A stretch of DNA of 64,000 nt from Salvia splendens (lineage: Eukaryota; Streptophyta; Magnoliopsida; Lamiales; Lamiaceae), in contig NC_056038.1 in assembly GCF_004379255.2 (NCBI RefSeq), forward strand, positions 28,632,061 through 28,696,060, in the 5' to 3' direction. The translations under genes and the position numbers were made by a program. Below, one piece after another: positions 36,895-49,040 of the stretch; position 1 is the first letter of the stretch; every line of letters begins with the position of its first letter. The notes under the pieces were generated by a model. It ran no database searches. It worked only from the letters and a program-made list of their open reading frames with translations, and had not been told where the DNA came from.

Positions 36895-38160
36895 ACAAGG
36901 ACCTGGAGCTGTTGTTGTACTAGTTGTGGCTGAACAAGGAGCTGTTGTGGCTGGACAAGGACCTGGAGCTGTTGTTGCACCAGTTGTGGCTGGACAAGGA
37001 GATGATGTGGCTGGACAAGGACCTGCAACTTTTGTTGCACCAGTTGGGGCTGGACAAGGACCTGGAGCTGTTGTTGCACCAGTTGTGGCTGGACAAGGAA
37101 CTGATGTGGCTGGATAAGGACCAGGTGCTTTTGTTGCACCAGTTGTGGCTGGACAAGGAGCTGTTGTGGCTGGACAATGACCTGGAGCGGTTGTTGCACC
37201 AGTTGTGGCTGGACAAGGACCTGGAGCTGTTGTTGCACCAGTTATGGCTGGACAAGAACCTTAAGTTGTTGTTGCACCAGTGGTGGCTGGACAAGGACCT
37301 GGAGCTGTTGTTGCACCAGTTGTGGCTGGACAAGGACCTGGAGCTGTTGTTGCACCAGTTGTGGCTGAACTAGGAGCTGTTGTGGTTGGACAAGGAGCTG
37401 GTGCTGTTGTTGCTCTAGTTGTGGCTGGACAAGGACCTGGAGCTGTTGTTGCACCAGTTGTGGCTGGACAAGGAGCGGTTGTGGCTGGGCAAGGACCTGG
37501 TGCTGTTATTGCACCAGTTGTGGCTGGACAAGGACCTGGAGCTGTTGTTGTACTAGTTGTGGCTGAACAAGGAGCTGTTGTGGCTGGACAAGGACCTGGA
37601 GCTGTTGTTGCACCAGTTGTGGCTGGACAAGGAGATGATGTGGCTGGACAAGGACCTGCAACTTTTGTTGCACCAGTTGGGGCTGGACAAGGACCTGGAG
37701 CTGTTGTTGCACCAGTTGTGGCTGGACAAGGAACTGATGTGGCTGGATAAGGACCAGGTGCTTTTGTTGCACCAGTTGTGGCTGGACAAGGAGCTGTTGT
37801 GGCTGGACAATGACCTGGAGCGGTTGTTGCACCAGTTGTGGCTGGACAAGGACCTGGAGCTGTTGTTGCACCAGTTATGGCTGGACAAGAACCTTAAGTT
37901 GTTGTTGCACCAGTGGTGGCTGGACAAGGACCTGGAGCTGTTGTTGCACCAGTTGTGGCTGGACAAGGACCTGGAGCTGTTGTTGCACCAGTTGTGGCTG
38001 AACTAGGAGCTGTTGTGGTTGGACAAGGAGCTGGTGCTGTTGTTGCTCTAGTTGTGGCTGGACAAGGACCTGGAGCTGTTGTTGCACCAGTTGTGGCTGG
38101 ACAAGGAGCGGTTGTGGCTGGGCAAGGACCTGGTGCTGTTATTGCACCAGTTGTGGCTGG
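36895..38160. repeat. 633-bp tandem duplication
   Basis: Copy 1 is about 36,895-37,527 and copy 2 about 37,528-38,160. Shared landmarks are TTGTACTAGTTGTGG, GGAGATGATGTGG, CTGCAACTTTTGTTGC, GGACAATGACC and AAGAACCTTAAG in the same order. A third, slightly altered copy follows at about 39,090-39,720. The period is a multiple of three, unlike most other blocks here. Confidence 0.88.
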
Positions 38161-40774
38161 ACAAGGACCTGGAGCTGTTGTTGCACTAGTTGTGGCTGGA
38201 CAAAGAACTGTTGTGGCTGGACAAGGACCTGGAGCTGTTATTGCACCAGTTGTGGCTGGACAAGGCACTGTTGTGGTTGGACAAGGACCTGGTGCTGTTG
38301 TTGCACCAATTGTGGTTTGACAAGGGCCTGGAGCTGTTGTTGCACTAGTTGTGGCTGGACAGGACCTGAAGCTGTTGTTGCACCAGTTGTGGCTGAACTA
38401 GGAGCTGCTGTGGCTGGACAAGGACCTGGTGCTGTTGTTGCACTAGTTGTGGCTCGACAAGGACCTGGAGCTGTTGTTGCACCAGTTATGGCTGGACAAG
38501 GACCTGGAGTTGTTGTTGCACCAGTTATGGCTGGACAAGAACCTTAAGTTGTTGTTGCACCAGTGGTGGCTGGACAAGGACCTGGAGCTGTTGTTGCACC
38601 AGTTGTGGCTGGACAAGGACCTGGAGCTGTTGTTGCACCAGTTGTGGCTGAACTAGGAGCTGTTGTGGTTGGACAGGGACCTGGAGCTGTAGTTGCACCA
38701 GTTGTGGCTGGACAAGAACCTAGAGCTGTTGTTGCACCAGTTGTGGCTGGACAAGGAGCTGTTGTGGCTGGACAAAGACCTGGAGCTGTTGTTGCATCAG
38801 TTGTGGCTGGACAGAGACCTAGAGCTGTTGATGCACCAGTTGTGGCTGGACTAGACGCTGCTGTGGCTGGACAAGGACCTGGAGCTGTTGTTGCACTAGT
38901 TGTGGCTGGAGAAGGAGCTGCAGTGGCTGGACAAGGACCTGGAGCTGTTGTTGCACTAGTTGTGGCTGGACAAGGAGCTGCAGTGGCTGGACAAGGACCT
39001 GCAACTGTTGTTGCACAAGTTGGGGCTGGACAAGGACCTGAAGCTGTTGTTGCACCAGTTGTGGCTGGACAAGGAGCTAATGTGGTTGGACAAGGACCTG
39101 GAGCTGTTGTTGTACTAGTTGTGGCTGAACAAGGAGCTGTTGTGGCTGGACAAGGACCTGGAGCTGTTGTTGCACCAGTTGTGGCTGGACAAGGAGATGA
39201 TGTGGCTGGACAAGGACCTGCAACTTTTGTTGCACCAGTTGGGGCTGGACAAGGACCTGGAGCTGTTGTTGCACCAGTTGTGGCTGGACTAGGAACTGAT
39301 GTGGCTGGATAAGGACCAGGTGCTTTTGTTGCACCAGTTGTGGCTGGACAAGGAGCTGTTGTGGCTGGACAATGACCTGGAGCGGTTGTTGCACCAGTTG
39401 TGGCTGGACAAGGACCTGGAGCTGTTGTTGCACCAGTTATGGCTGGACAAGAACCTTAAGTTGTTGTTGCACCAGTGGTGGCTGGACAAGGACCTGGAGC
39501 TGTTGTTGCACCAGTTGTGGCTGGACAAGGACCTGGAGCTGTTGTTGCACCAGTTGTGGCTGAACTAGGAGCTGTTGTGGTTGGACAAGGAGCTGGTGCT
39601 GTTGTTGCTCTAGTTGTGGCTGGACAAGGACCTGGAGCTGTTGTTGCACCAGTTGTGGCTGGACAAGGAGCGGTTGTGGCTGGGCAAGGACCTGGTGCTG
39701 TTATTGCACCAGTTGTGGCTGGACAAGGACCTGGAGCTGTTGTTGCACTAGTTGTGGCTGGACAAAGAACTGTTGTGGCTGGACAAGGACCTGGAGCTGT
39801 TATTGCACCAGTTGTGGCTGGACAAGGCACTGTTGTGGTTGGACAAGGACCTGGTGCTGTTGTTGCACCAATTGTGGTTTGACAAGGGCCTGGAGCTGTT
39901 GTTGCACTAGTTGTGGCTGGACAGGACCTGAAGCTGTTGTTGCACCAGTTGTGGCTGAACTAGGAGCTGCTGTGGCTGGACAAGGACCTGGTGCTGTTGT
40001 TGCACTAGTTGTGGCTCGACAAGGACCTGGAGCTGTTGTTGCACCAGTTATGGCTGGACAAGGACCTGGAGTTGTTGTTGCACCAGTTGTGGCTGGACAA
40101 GGACCTGAAGTTGTTGCACCAGTTGTGACGGGACAAGGAGCTGCTGTGGCTGGACACGGACCTGGAGCTGTTGTTGCACCAGTTGTGGCTGGACAGGGTC
40201 CTGGAGCTGTTATTGCACCAATTGTGGCTGGACAAAGCGCTGCTGTGGCTGGACAAGGACTTAGAGCTGTTTTTGCACCAGTTGTGGCTACTAGAGCTGT
40301 TGTTGCACCAGTTGTGGCTGGACAAGGAGCTGTTGTGGCTGGACAGGGACATGGAGTGTTGTTGCACCAGTTGTGGCTGGACAAGGACCCGGAGTTGTTG
40401 TTGCACCAGTTGTGGCTGGACAAAGAGCTGTTGTGGCTGGACAAAGACCTGGAGCTGTTGTTGCACCAGTTGAGGCTGGACAGGGACCTGGAGCTGTTGT
40501 TGCACCAGTTGTGGCTGGACAGGGACCTGGAGCTGTAGTTGCACCAGTTGTGGCTGGACAAGAACCTAGAGCTGTTGTTGCACCAGTTGTGGCTGGACAA
40601 GAACCTAGAGCTGTTGTGGCTGGACAAAGACCTGGAGCTGTTGTTGCATCAGTTGTGGCTGGACGGAGACCTAGAGCTGTTGATGCACCAGTTGTGGCTG
40701 GACTAGACGCTGCTGTGGCTGGACAAGGACCTGGAGCTGTTGTTGCACTAGTTGTGGCTGGAAAAGGAGCTGCA

Positions 40775-43700
40775 GTGGCTGGACAAGGACCTGGAGCTGT
40801 TGTTGCACTAGTTGTGGCTGGACAAGGAGCTGCAGTGGCTGGACAAGGACCTGCAACTGTTGTTGCACAAGTTGGGGCTGGACAAGGACCTGAAGCTGTT
40901 GTTGCACCAGTTGTGGCTGGACAAGGAGCTAATGTGGTTGGACAAGGACCTGGAGCTGTTGTTGTACTAGTTGTGGCTGAACAAGGAGCTGTTGTGGCTG
41001 GACAAGGACCTGGAGCTGTTGTTGCACCAGTTGTGGCTGGACAAGGACCTCGAGCTGTTGTTGCACTAGTTGTGGCTGGACAAGGACGTGGAGCTGTTGT
41101 TGCACCAGTTGTGGCTGAACTAGGAGCTGCTGTGGTTGGACAAGGACCTGGAGCTGTTGTTGCACTAGTTATGGCTGAACTAGGAGCTGCTGTGGCTGGA
41201 CAAAGACCTGGACCTGTTGTTGCACCTGTTGTGGCTGGATAAGGACCTGGAGCTAATGTTGCACCAGTTGTGGCTGGACAGGGAGCTGCTGTGGCTGGAC
41301 AAGGACCTGGAGCTTTTGTTGCACCAGTTGTGGCTGGACAGGGACCTGGAGCTGTTGTTGCACCAGTTGTGGCTGGATAAGGACCTAGAGCTGTTGTTGC
41401 ACCAATTGTGGCTGGACAAGCAGCTGTTGTGGCTGGATAAGGACCTGGAGCTGTTGTTGCACCAGTTGTGGCTGGACAAGGACCTGGGTTTGTTATTGCA
41501 CCAGTTGTGGCTGGACAAGGAGCTGCTGTGGCTGGACAAAGACCTGGAGCTGTTGTTGCACCAGTTGTGGCTGGACAGGGACCTGGAGCTGTTGATGCAC
41601 CAGTTGTGGTTGGACAAGGCGCTGCTGTGGCTGGACAAGGAACTGGAGTTGTTGTTGCACTAGTTGAGGCTGGACAAGGAGCTGCTGTGGCTGGACAAGG
41701 ACCTGCAACTTTTGTTGCACCAGTTGGGGCTGGACAAGGACCTGGAGCTGTTGTTGCACTAATTGTGGCTGGACTAGGAGCTGTTGTGGCTGGACAAAGA
41801 CCTGGTGCTGTTGTTGCACTAGTTGTGGCTGGACAAGGACTTGGAGCTGTTGTTGCACCAGTTGTGGCTGGACAAGGAGCGGTTGTGGCTGGGCAAGGAC
41901 CTGGTGCTGTTGTTGCACCAGTTGTGGCTGAACAAGGACCTGGAGCTGTTGTTGCACTAGTTGTGGCTGGACAAGGAACTGTTGTGGCTGGACAAGGCGC
42001 TGTTGTGGTTGGACAAGGACCTGGTGCTGTTGTTGCACCAATTGTGGTTGGACAAGGACCTGGTGCTGTTGTTGCACCAGTTGTGGCTGAACTAGGAGCT
42101 GCTGTGGCTAGACAAGGACCTGGTGCTGTTGTTGCACTAGTTGTGGCTGGACAAGGACCTGGGGTTGTTGTTGCACCATTTGTGGCTGGAGAAGGAGCTG
42201 TTGTGGCTGGACAAAGACCTGGAGCTGTTGTTGCACTAGTTGTGGCTGGACAGGGACCTGGAGCTGTTGATGCACCAGTTGTGGCTGGACAAGGCGCTGC
42301 TATGGCTTAACAAGGAACTGGAGCTGTTGTTGCATTAGTTGTGGCTGGACAAGGAGCTGTTGTGGCTGGACAAGGACCTGCAACTTTTGTTGCACCAGTT
42401 GGGGTTGGACAAGGACCTGGAGCTGTTGTTGCACCAGTTGTGGCTGGACAAGGAACTGATGTGGCTGGATAAGGACCAGGAGCTGTTGTTGCACCAGTTG
42501 TGGCTGGACAAGGAGCTGTTGAGGTTGGACAAGGACCTGGAGCTATTGTTGCACCAGTTGTCGCTGGACAAGGACCTGGAGCTGTTGTTGCACCAGTTGT
42601 GGTTGGACAAGGACCTGTTGTGGCTGGACAAGGACCTGTTGTGGCTGGACAAGGACCTGGAGCTGTTGTTGCACCAGTTGTGGCTGAACTAGGAGCTGCT
42701 GTGGCTGGACAAGGACCTGGTGCTGTTGTTGCACTAGTTGTGCCTGGACTAGGACCTGGAACTGTTGTTGCACCAGTTGTGTCTGGACAAGGAGCGGTTG
42801 TGGCTGGGCAAGGACTTGGTGCTGTTGTTGCACCAGTTGTGGCTGGACAAGGACCTGGAGTTGTTGTTGCACTAGTTGTGGCTGGACAAGGAACTGTTGG
42901 GGCTGGACATGGACCTGGAGCTGTTATTGCACCAGTTGTGGCTGGACAAGGCACTGTTGTGGTTGGACAAGGACCTGGTGCTGTTGTTACACCAATTGTG
43001 GTTGGATAAGGACCTGAAGCTGTTGTTGCACGAGTTGTGGCTGGACAGGACCTGAAGCTGTTATTGCACCAGTTGTGGCTGGACAAGGAGCTGATGTGGC
43101 TGGACAAAGACCTGGAGCTGTTGTTGCACCAGTTGTGGCTGGACAAGAACCTGGAGCTGTTGTTGCACCTGTGGTGGCTGGACAAGGACCTGGAGCTGTT
43201 TTTGCACCAGTTGTGGCTGGACAAGGACCTGGAGCTGTTGTTGCACCAGTTGTGGCTGAACTAGGAGCTGCTGTGGTTGGACAAGGACCTGGTGCTATTG
43301 TTGCACTTGTTGTGGCTGGACAAGGACCTGGAGCTGTTGTTGCACTAGTTGTGGCTGGACAAGGAGCTGCAGTGGCTGGACAAGGACCTGCAACTGTTGT
43401 TGCACAAGTTGGGGCTGGACAAGGACCTGAAGCTGTTGTTGCACCAGTTGTGGCTGGACAAGGAGCTAATGTGGTTGGACAAGGACCTGGAGCTGTTGTT
43501 GTACTAGTTGTGGCTGAACAAGGAGCTGTTGTGGCTGGACAAGGACCTGGAGCTGTTGTTGCACCAGTTGTGGCTGGACAAGGACCTCGAGCTGTTGTTG
43601 CACTAGTTGTGGCTGGACAAGGACGTGGAGCTGTTGTTGCACCAGTTGTGGCTGAACTAGGAGCTGCTGTGGTTGGACCAGGACCTGGAGCTGTTGTTGC

Positions 43701-45848
43701 ACTAGTTATGGCTGAACTAGGAGCTGCTGTGGCTGGACAAAGACCTGGACCTGTTGTTGCACCTGTTGTGGCTGGATAAGGACCTGGAGCTAATGTTGCA
43801 CCAGTTGTGGCTGGACAGGGAGCTGCTGTGGCTGGACAAGGACCTGGAGCTTTTGTTGCACCAGTTGTGGCTGGACAGGGACCTGGAGCTGTTGTTGCAC
43901 CAGTTGTGGCTGGATAAGGACCTAGAGCTGTTGTTGCACCAGTTGTGGCTGGACAAGGAGCTGTTGTGGCTGGATAAGGACCTGGAGCTGTTGTTGCACC
44001 AGTTGTGGCTGGACAAGGACCTGGGGTTGTTGTTGCACCAGTTGTGGCTGGACAAGGAGCTGCTGTGGCTGGACAAAGACCTGGAGCTGTTGTTGCACCA
44101 GTTGTGGCTGGACAGGGACCTGGAGCTGTTGATGCACCAGTTGTGGCTGGACAAGGCGCTGCTGTGGCTGGACAAGGAACTGGAGCTGTTGTTGCACTAG
44201 TTGTGGCTGGACAAGGAGCTGCTGTGGCTGGACAAGGACCTGCAACTTTTGTTGCACCAATTGGGGCTGGACAAGGACCTGGAGCTGTTGTTGCACTAGT
44301 TGTGGCTGGACTAGGAGCTGTTGTGGCTGGACAAAGACCTGGTGCTGTTGTTGCACTAGTTGTGGCTGGACAAGGACTTGGAGCTGTTGTTGCACCAGTT
44401 GTGGCTGGACAAGGAGCGGTTGTGGCTGGGCAAGGACCTGGTGCTGTTGTTGCACCAGTTGTGGCTGAACAAGGACCTGGAGCTGTTGTTGCACTAGTTG
44501 TGGCTGGACAAGGAACTGTTGTGGCTGGACAAGGCGCTGTTGTGGTTGGACAAGGACCTGGTGCTGTTGTTGCACCAATTGTGGTTGGACAAGGACCTGG
44601 TGCTGTTGTTGCACCAGTTGTGGCTGAACTAGGAGCTGCTGTGGCTAGACAAGGACCTGGTGCTGTTGTTGCACTAGTTGTGGCTGGACAAGGACCTGGG
44701 GTTGTTGTTGCACCATTTGTGGCTGGAGAAGGAGCTGTTGTGGCTGGACAAAGACCTGGAGCTGTTGTTGCACTAGTTGTGGCTGGACAGGGACCTGGAG
44801 CTGTTGATGCACCAGTTGTGGCTGGACAAGGCGCTGCTATGGCTTAACAAGGAACTGGAGCTGTTGTTGCATTAGTTGTGGCTGGACAAGGAGCTGTTGT
44901 GGCTGGACAAGGACCTGCAACTTTTGTTGCACCAGTTGGGGTTGGACAAGGACCTGGAGCTGTTGTTGCACCAGTTGTGGCTGGACAAGGAACTGATGTG
45001 GCTGGATAAGGACCAGGAGCTGTTGTTGCACCAGTTGTGGCTGGACAAGGAGCTGTTGAGGTTGGACAAGGACCTGGAGCTATTGTTGCACCAGTTGTCG
45101 CTGGACAAGGACCTGGAGCTGTTGTTGCACCAGTTGTGGTTGGACAAGGACCTGTTGTGGCTGGACAAGGACCTGTTGTGGCTGGACAAGGACCTGGAGC
45201 TGTTGTTGCACCAGTTGTGGCTGAACTAGGAGCTGCTGTGGCTGGACAAGGACCTGGTGCTGTTGTTGCACTAGTTGTGCCTGGACTAGGACCTGGAACT
45301 GTTGTTGCACCAGTTGTGTCTGGACAAGGAGCGGTTGTGGCTGGGCAAGGACTTGGTGCTGTTGTTGCACCAGTTGTGGCTGGACAAGGACCTGGAGTTG
45401 TTGTTGCACTAGTTGTGGCTGGACAAGGAACTGTTGGGGCTGGACATGGACCTGGAGCTGTTATTGCACCAGTTGTGGCTGGACAAGGCACTGTTGTGGT
45501 TGGACAAGGACCTGGTGCTGTTGTTACACCAATTGTGGTTGGATAAGGACCTGAAGCTGTTGTTGCACGAGTTGTGGCTGGACAGGACCTGAAGCTGTTA
45601 TTGCACCAGTTGTGGCTGGACAAGGAGCTGATGTGGCTGGACAAAGACCTGGAGCTGTTGTTGCACCAGTTGTGGCTGGACAAGAACCTGGAGCTGTTGT
45701 TGCACCTGTGGTGGCTGGACAAGGACCTGGAGCTGTTTTTGCACCAGTTGTGGCTGGACAAGGACCTGGGGCTGTTGTTGCACCAGTTGTGGCTGAACTA
45801 GGAGCTGCTGTGGTTGGACAAGGACCTGGTGCTATTGTTGCACTTGTT
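40775..45848. repeat. 2,537-bp tandem duplication
   Basis: Copy 1 is about 40,775-43,311 and copy 2 about 43,312-45,848, with landmarks at a constant 2,537-bp offset (for example GGCTTAACAAGG near 42,304 and 44,841; CACGAGTTGTGG near 43,029 and 45,566). The copies differ at scattered single bases, such as ACAAGCAGCTG near 41,416 against ACAAGGAGCTG near 43,953. The period leaves a remainder of two on division by three. Confidence 0.9.
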
Positions 45849-48800
45849 GTGGCTGGACAAGGACCTGGAGCTGTTGTTGCACCAGTTGTGGCTGGACAAG
45901 GAGCGGTTGTGGTTGGGCAAGGACCTGGTGCTGTTGTTGCACCAGTTGTGGCTGGACAAGGACCTGGAGCTGTTGTTGCACTAGTTGTGGCTGGATAAGG
46001 AACTGTTGTGGGTGGATAAGGACCTAGAGCTGTTATTGCACCAGTTGTGGCTGGACAAGGCACTGTTGTGGTTGGACAGGGACCTGGTGCTGTTGTTGCA
46101 TCAATTGTGGTTTGACAAGGACCTGGAGCTGTTGTTGCACTAGTTGTGGCTGGACAGGACCTGAAGCTGTTGTTGCACCAGTTGTGGCTGAACTAGGAGC
46201 TGCTGTGGCTGGACAAGGACCTGGTGCTGTTGTTGCACTAGTTGTGGCTCGACAAGGTCCTGGAGCTGTTGTTGCACCAGTTATGGCTGGACAAGGACCT
46301 GGAGTTGTTGTTGCACCAGTTGTGGCTGGACAAGGACCTGAAGTTGTTGCACCAGTTGTGACGGCACAAGGAGCTGCTGTGGCTGGACAAGGACCTGGAG
46401 CTGTTATTGCACCAGTTGTGGCTGGACAGGGTCCTGGAGCTGTTATTGCACCAGTTGTGGCTGGACAAGGCGCTGCTGTGGCTGGACAAGGACCTAGAGC
46501 TGTTTTTTGCACCAGTTGTGGCTACTAGAGCTGTTGTTGCACCAGTTGTGGCTGGACAAGGAGCTGTTGTGGCTGGACAGGGACATGGAGTGTTGTTGCA
46601 GCAGTTGTGGCTGGACAAGGACCTGGAGTTGTTGTTGCACCAGTTGTGGCTGGACAAGGAGCTGCTGTGGTTGGACAAAGACCTGGACCTGTTGTTGCAC
46701 CTATTGTGACCTGGAGCTAATGTTGCACCAGTAGTGGCTGGACAGGGAGCTGCTGCGGCTGGACAAGGACCTGGAGATTTTGTTGCACCAGTTGTGACTG
46801 GACAGGGACCTAGAGCTGTTTTTGCACCAGTTGTGGCTAGACAAGGACCTAGAGCTGTTGTTGCACCAGTTGTGGCTGGACAAGAAGCTGTTGTGGCTGG
46901 ACAAGGACCTGGAGTGTTGTTGAACCAATTGTGGCTGGACAAGGACCTGAAGCTGTTGTTGCACCAGTTGTGGCTGAACATGGAGCTGATGTGGCTGGAC
47001 AAGGACCTGGAGCTGTAGTTGCACCAGTTGTGGCTGGACAAGGAACTGATGTGGCTGGATAAGGACCAGGAGCTGTTGTTGCACCAGTTGTGGCTGGACA
47101 AGGAGCTGTTGAGGTTGGACAAGGACCTGGAGCTATTGTTGCACCAGTTGTCGCTGGACAAGGACCTGGAGCTGTTGTTGCACCAGTTGTGGTTGGACAA
47201 GGACCTGTTGTGGCTGGACAAGGACCTGTTGTGGCTGGACAAGGACCTGGAGCTGTTGTTGCACCAGTTGTGGCTGAACTAGGAGCTGCTGTGGCTGGAC
47301 AAGGACCTGGTGCTGTTGTTGCACTAGTTGTGCCTGGACAAGGACCTGGAACTGTTGCTGCACCAGTTGTGTCTGGACAAGAAGCGGTTGTGGCTGGGCA
47401 AGGACTTGGTGCTGTTGTTGCACCAGTTGTGGCTGGACAAGGACCTGGAGCTGTTGTTGCACTAGTTGTGGCTGGACAAGGAACTGTTGTGGCTGGACAT
47501 GGACCTGGAGCTGTTATTGCACCAGTTGTGGCTGGACAAGGCACTGTTGTGGTTGGACAAGGACCTGGTGCTGTTGTTGCACCAATTGTGGTTGGATAAG
47601 GACCTGAAGCTGTTGTTGCACGAGTTGTGGCTGGACAGGACTTGAAGCTGTTATTGCACCAGTTGTGGCTGGACAAGGAGCTGATGTGGCTGGACAAAGA
47701 CCTGGAGCTGTTGTTGCACCAGTTGTGGCTGGACAAGAACCTGGAGCTGTTGTTGCACCAGTGGTGGCTGGACAAGGACCTGGAGCTGTTTTTGCACCAG
47801 TTGTGGCTGGACAAGGACCTGGAGCTGTTGTTGCACCAGTTGTGGCTGAACTAGGAGCTGCTGTGGTTTGACAAGGACCTGGTGCTATTGTTGCACTTGT
47901 TGTGGCTGGACAAGGACCTGGAGCTGTTGTTGCACCAGTTGTGGCTGGACAAGGAGCGGTTGTGGCTGGGCAAGGACCTGGTGCTGTTGTTGCACCAGTT
48001 GTGGCTGGACAAGGACCTGGAGCTGTTGTTGCACTAGTTGTGGCTGGACAAGGAACTGTTGTGGGTGGATAAGGACCTAGAGCTGTTATTGCACCAGTTG
48101 TGGCTGGACAAGGCACTGTTGTGGTTGGACAGGGACCTGGTGCTGTTGTTGCATCAATTGTGGTTTGACAAGGACCTGGAGCTGTTGTTGCACTAGTTGT
48201 GGCTGGACAGGACCTGAAGCTGTTGTTGCACCAGTTGTGGCTGAACTAGGAGCTGCTGTGGCTGGACAAGGACCTGGTGCTGTTGTTGCACTAGTTGTGG
48301 CTCGACAAGGTCCTGGAGCTGTTGTTGCACCAGTTATGGCTGGACAAGGACCTGGAGTTGTTGTTGCACCAGTTGTGGCTGGACAAGGACCTGAAGTTGT
48401 TGTACCAGTTGTGACGGCACAAGGAGCTGCTGTGGCTGGACAAGGACCTGGAGCTGTTATTGCACCAGTTGTGGCTGGACAGGGTCCCGGAGCTGTTATT
48501 GCACCAGTTGTGGCTGGACAAGGCGCTGCTGTGGCTGGACAAGGACCTAGAGCTGTTTTTGCACCAGTTGTGGCTACTAGAGCTGTTGTTGCACCAGTTG
48601 TGGCTGGACAAGGAGCTGTTGTGGCTGGACAGGGACATGGAGTGTTGTTGCAGCAGTTGTGGCTGGACAAGGACCTGGAGTTGTTGTTGCACCAGTTGTG
48701 GCTGGACAAGGAGCTGCTGTGGTTGGACAAAGACCTGGACCTGTTGTTGCACCTATTGTGACCTGGAGCTAATGTTGCACTAGTTATGGCTGGACAGGGA

Positions 48801-49040
48801 GCTGCTGCGGCTGGACAAGGACCTGGAGATTTTGTTGCACCAGTTGTGGCTGGACAGGGACCTAGAGCTGTTTTTGCACCAGTTGTGGCTAGACAAGGAC
48901 CTAGAGCTGTTGTTGCACCAGTTGTGGCTGGACAAGAAGCTGTTGTGGCTGGACAAGGACCTGGAGTGTTGTTGAACCAATTGTGGCTGGACAAGGACCT
49001 GAAGCTGTTGTTGCACCAGTTGTGGCTGGACAAGGAGCTG
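44985..49040. repeat. 2,053-bp tandem duplication
   Basis: Copy 1 is about 44,985-47,037 and copy 2 about 47,038-49,090. Each runs from a GGAACTGATGTGG unit to the cluster of an 11-bp-deleted unit, CTGCTGCGGCTGG and AGATTTTGTTGC. Copy 2 has TTTGACAAGG in place of TTGGACAAGG near 47,867, and copy 1 has a lone extra T near 46,505. The block overlaps the end of the 2,537-bp pair, so the two duplications happened in succession. Confidence 0.82.
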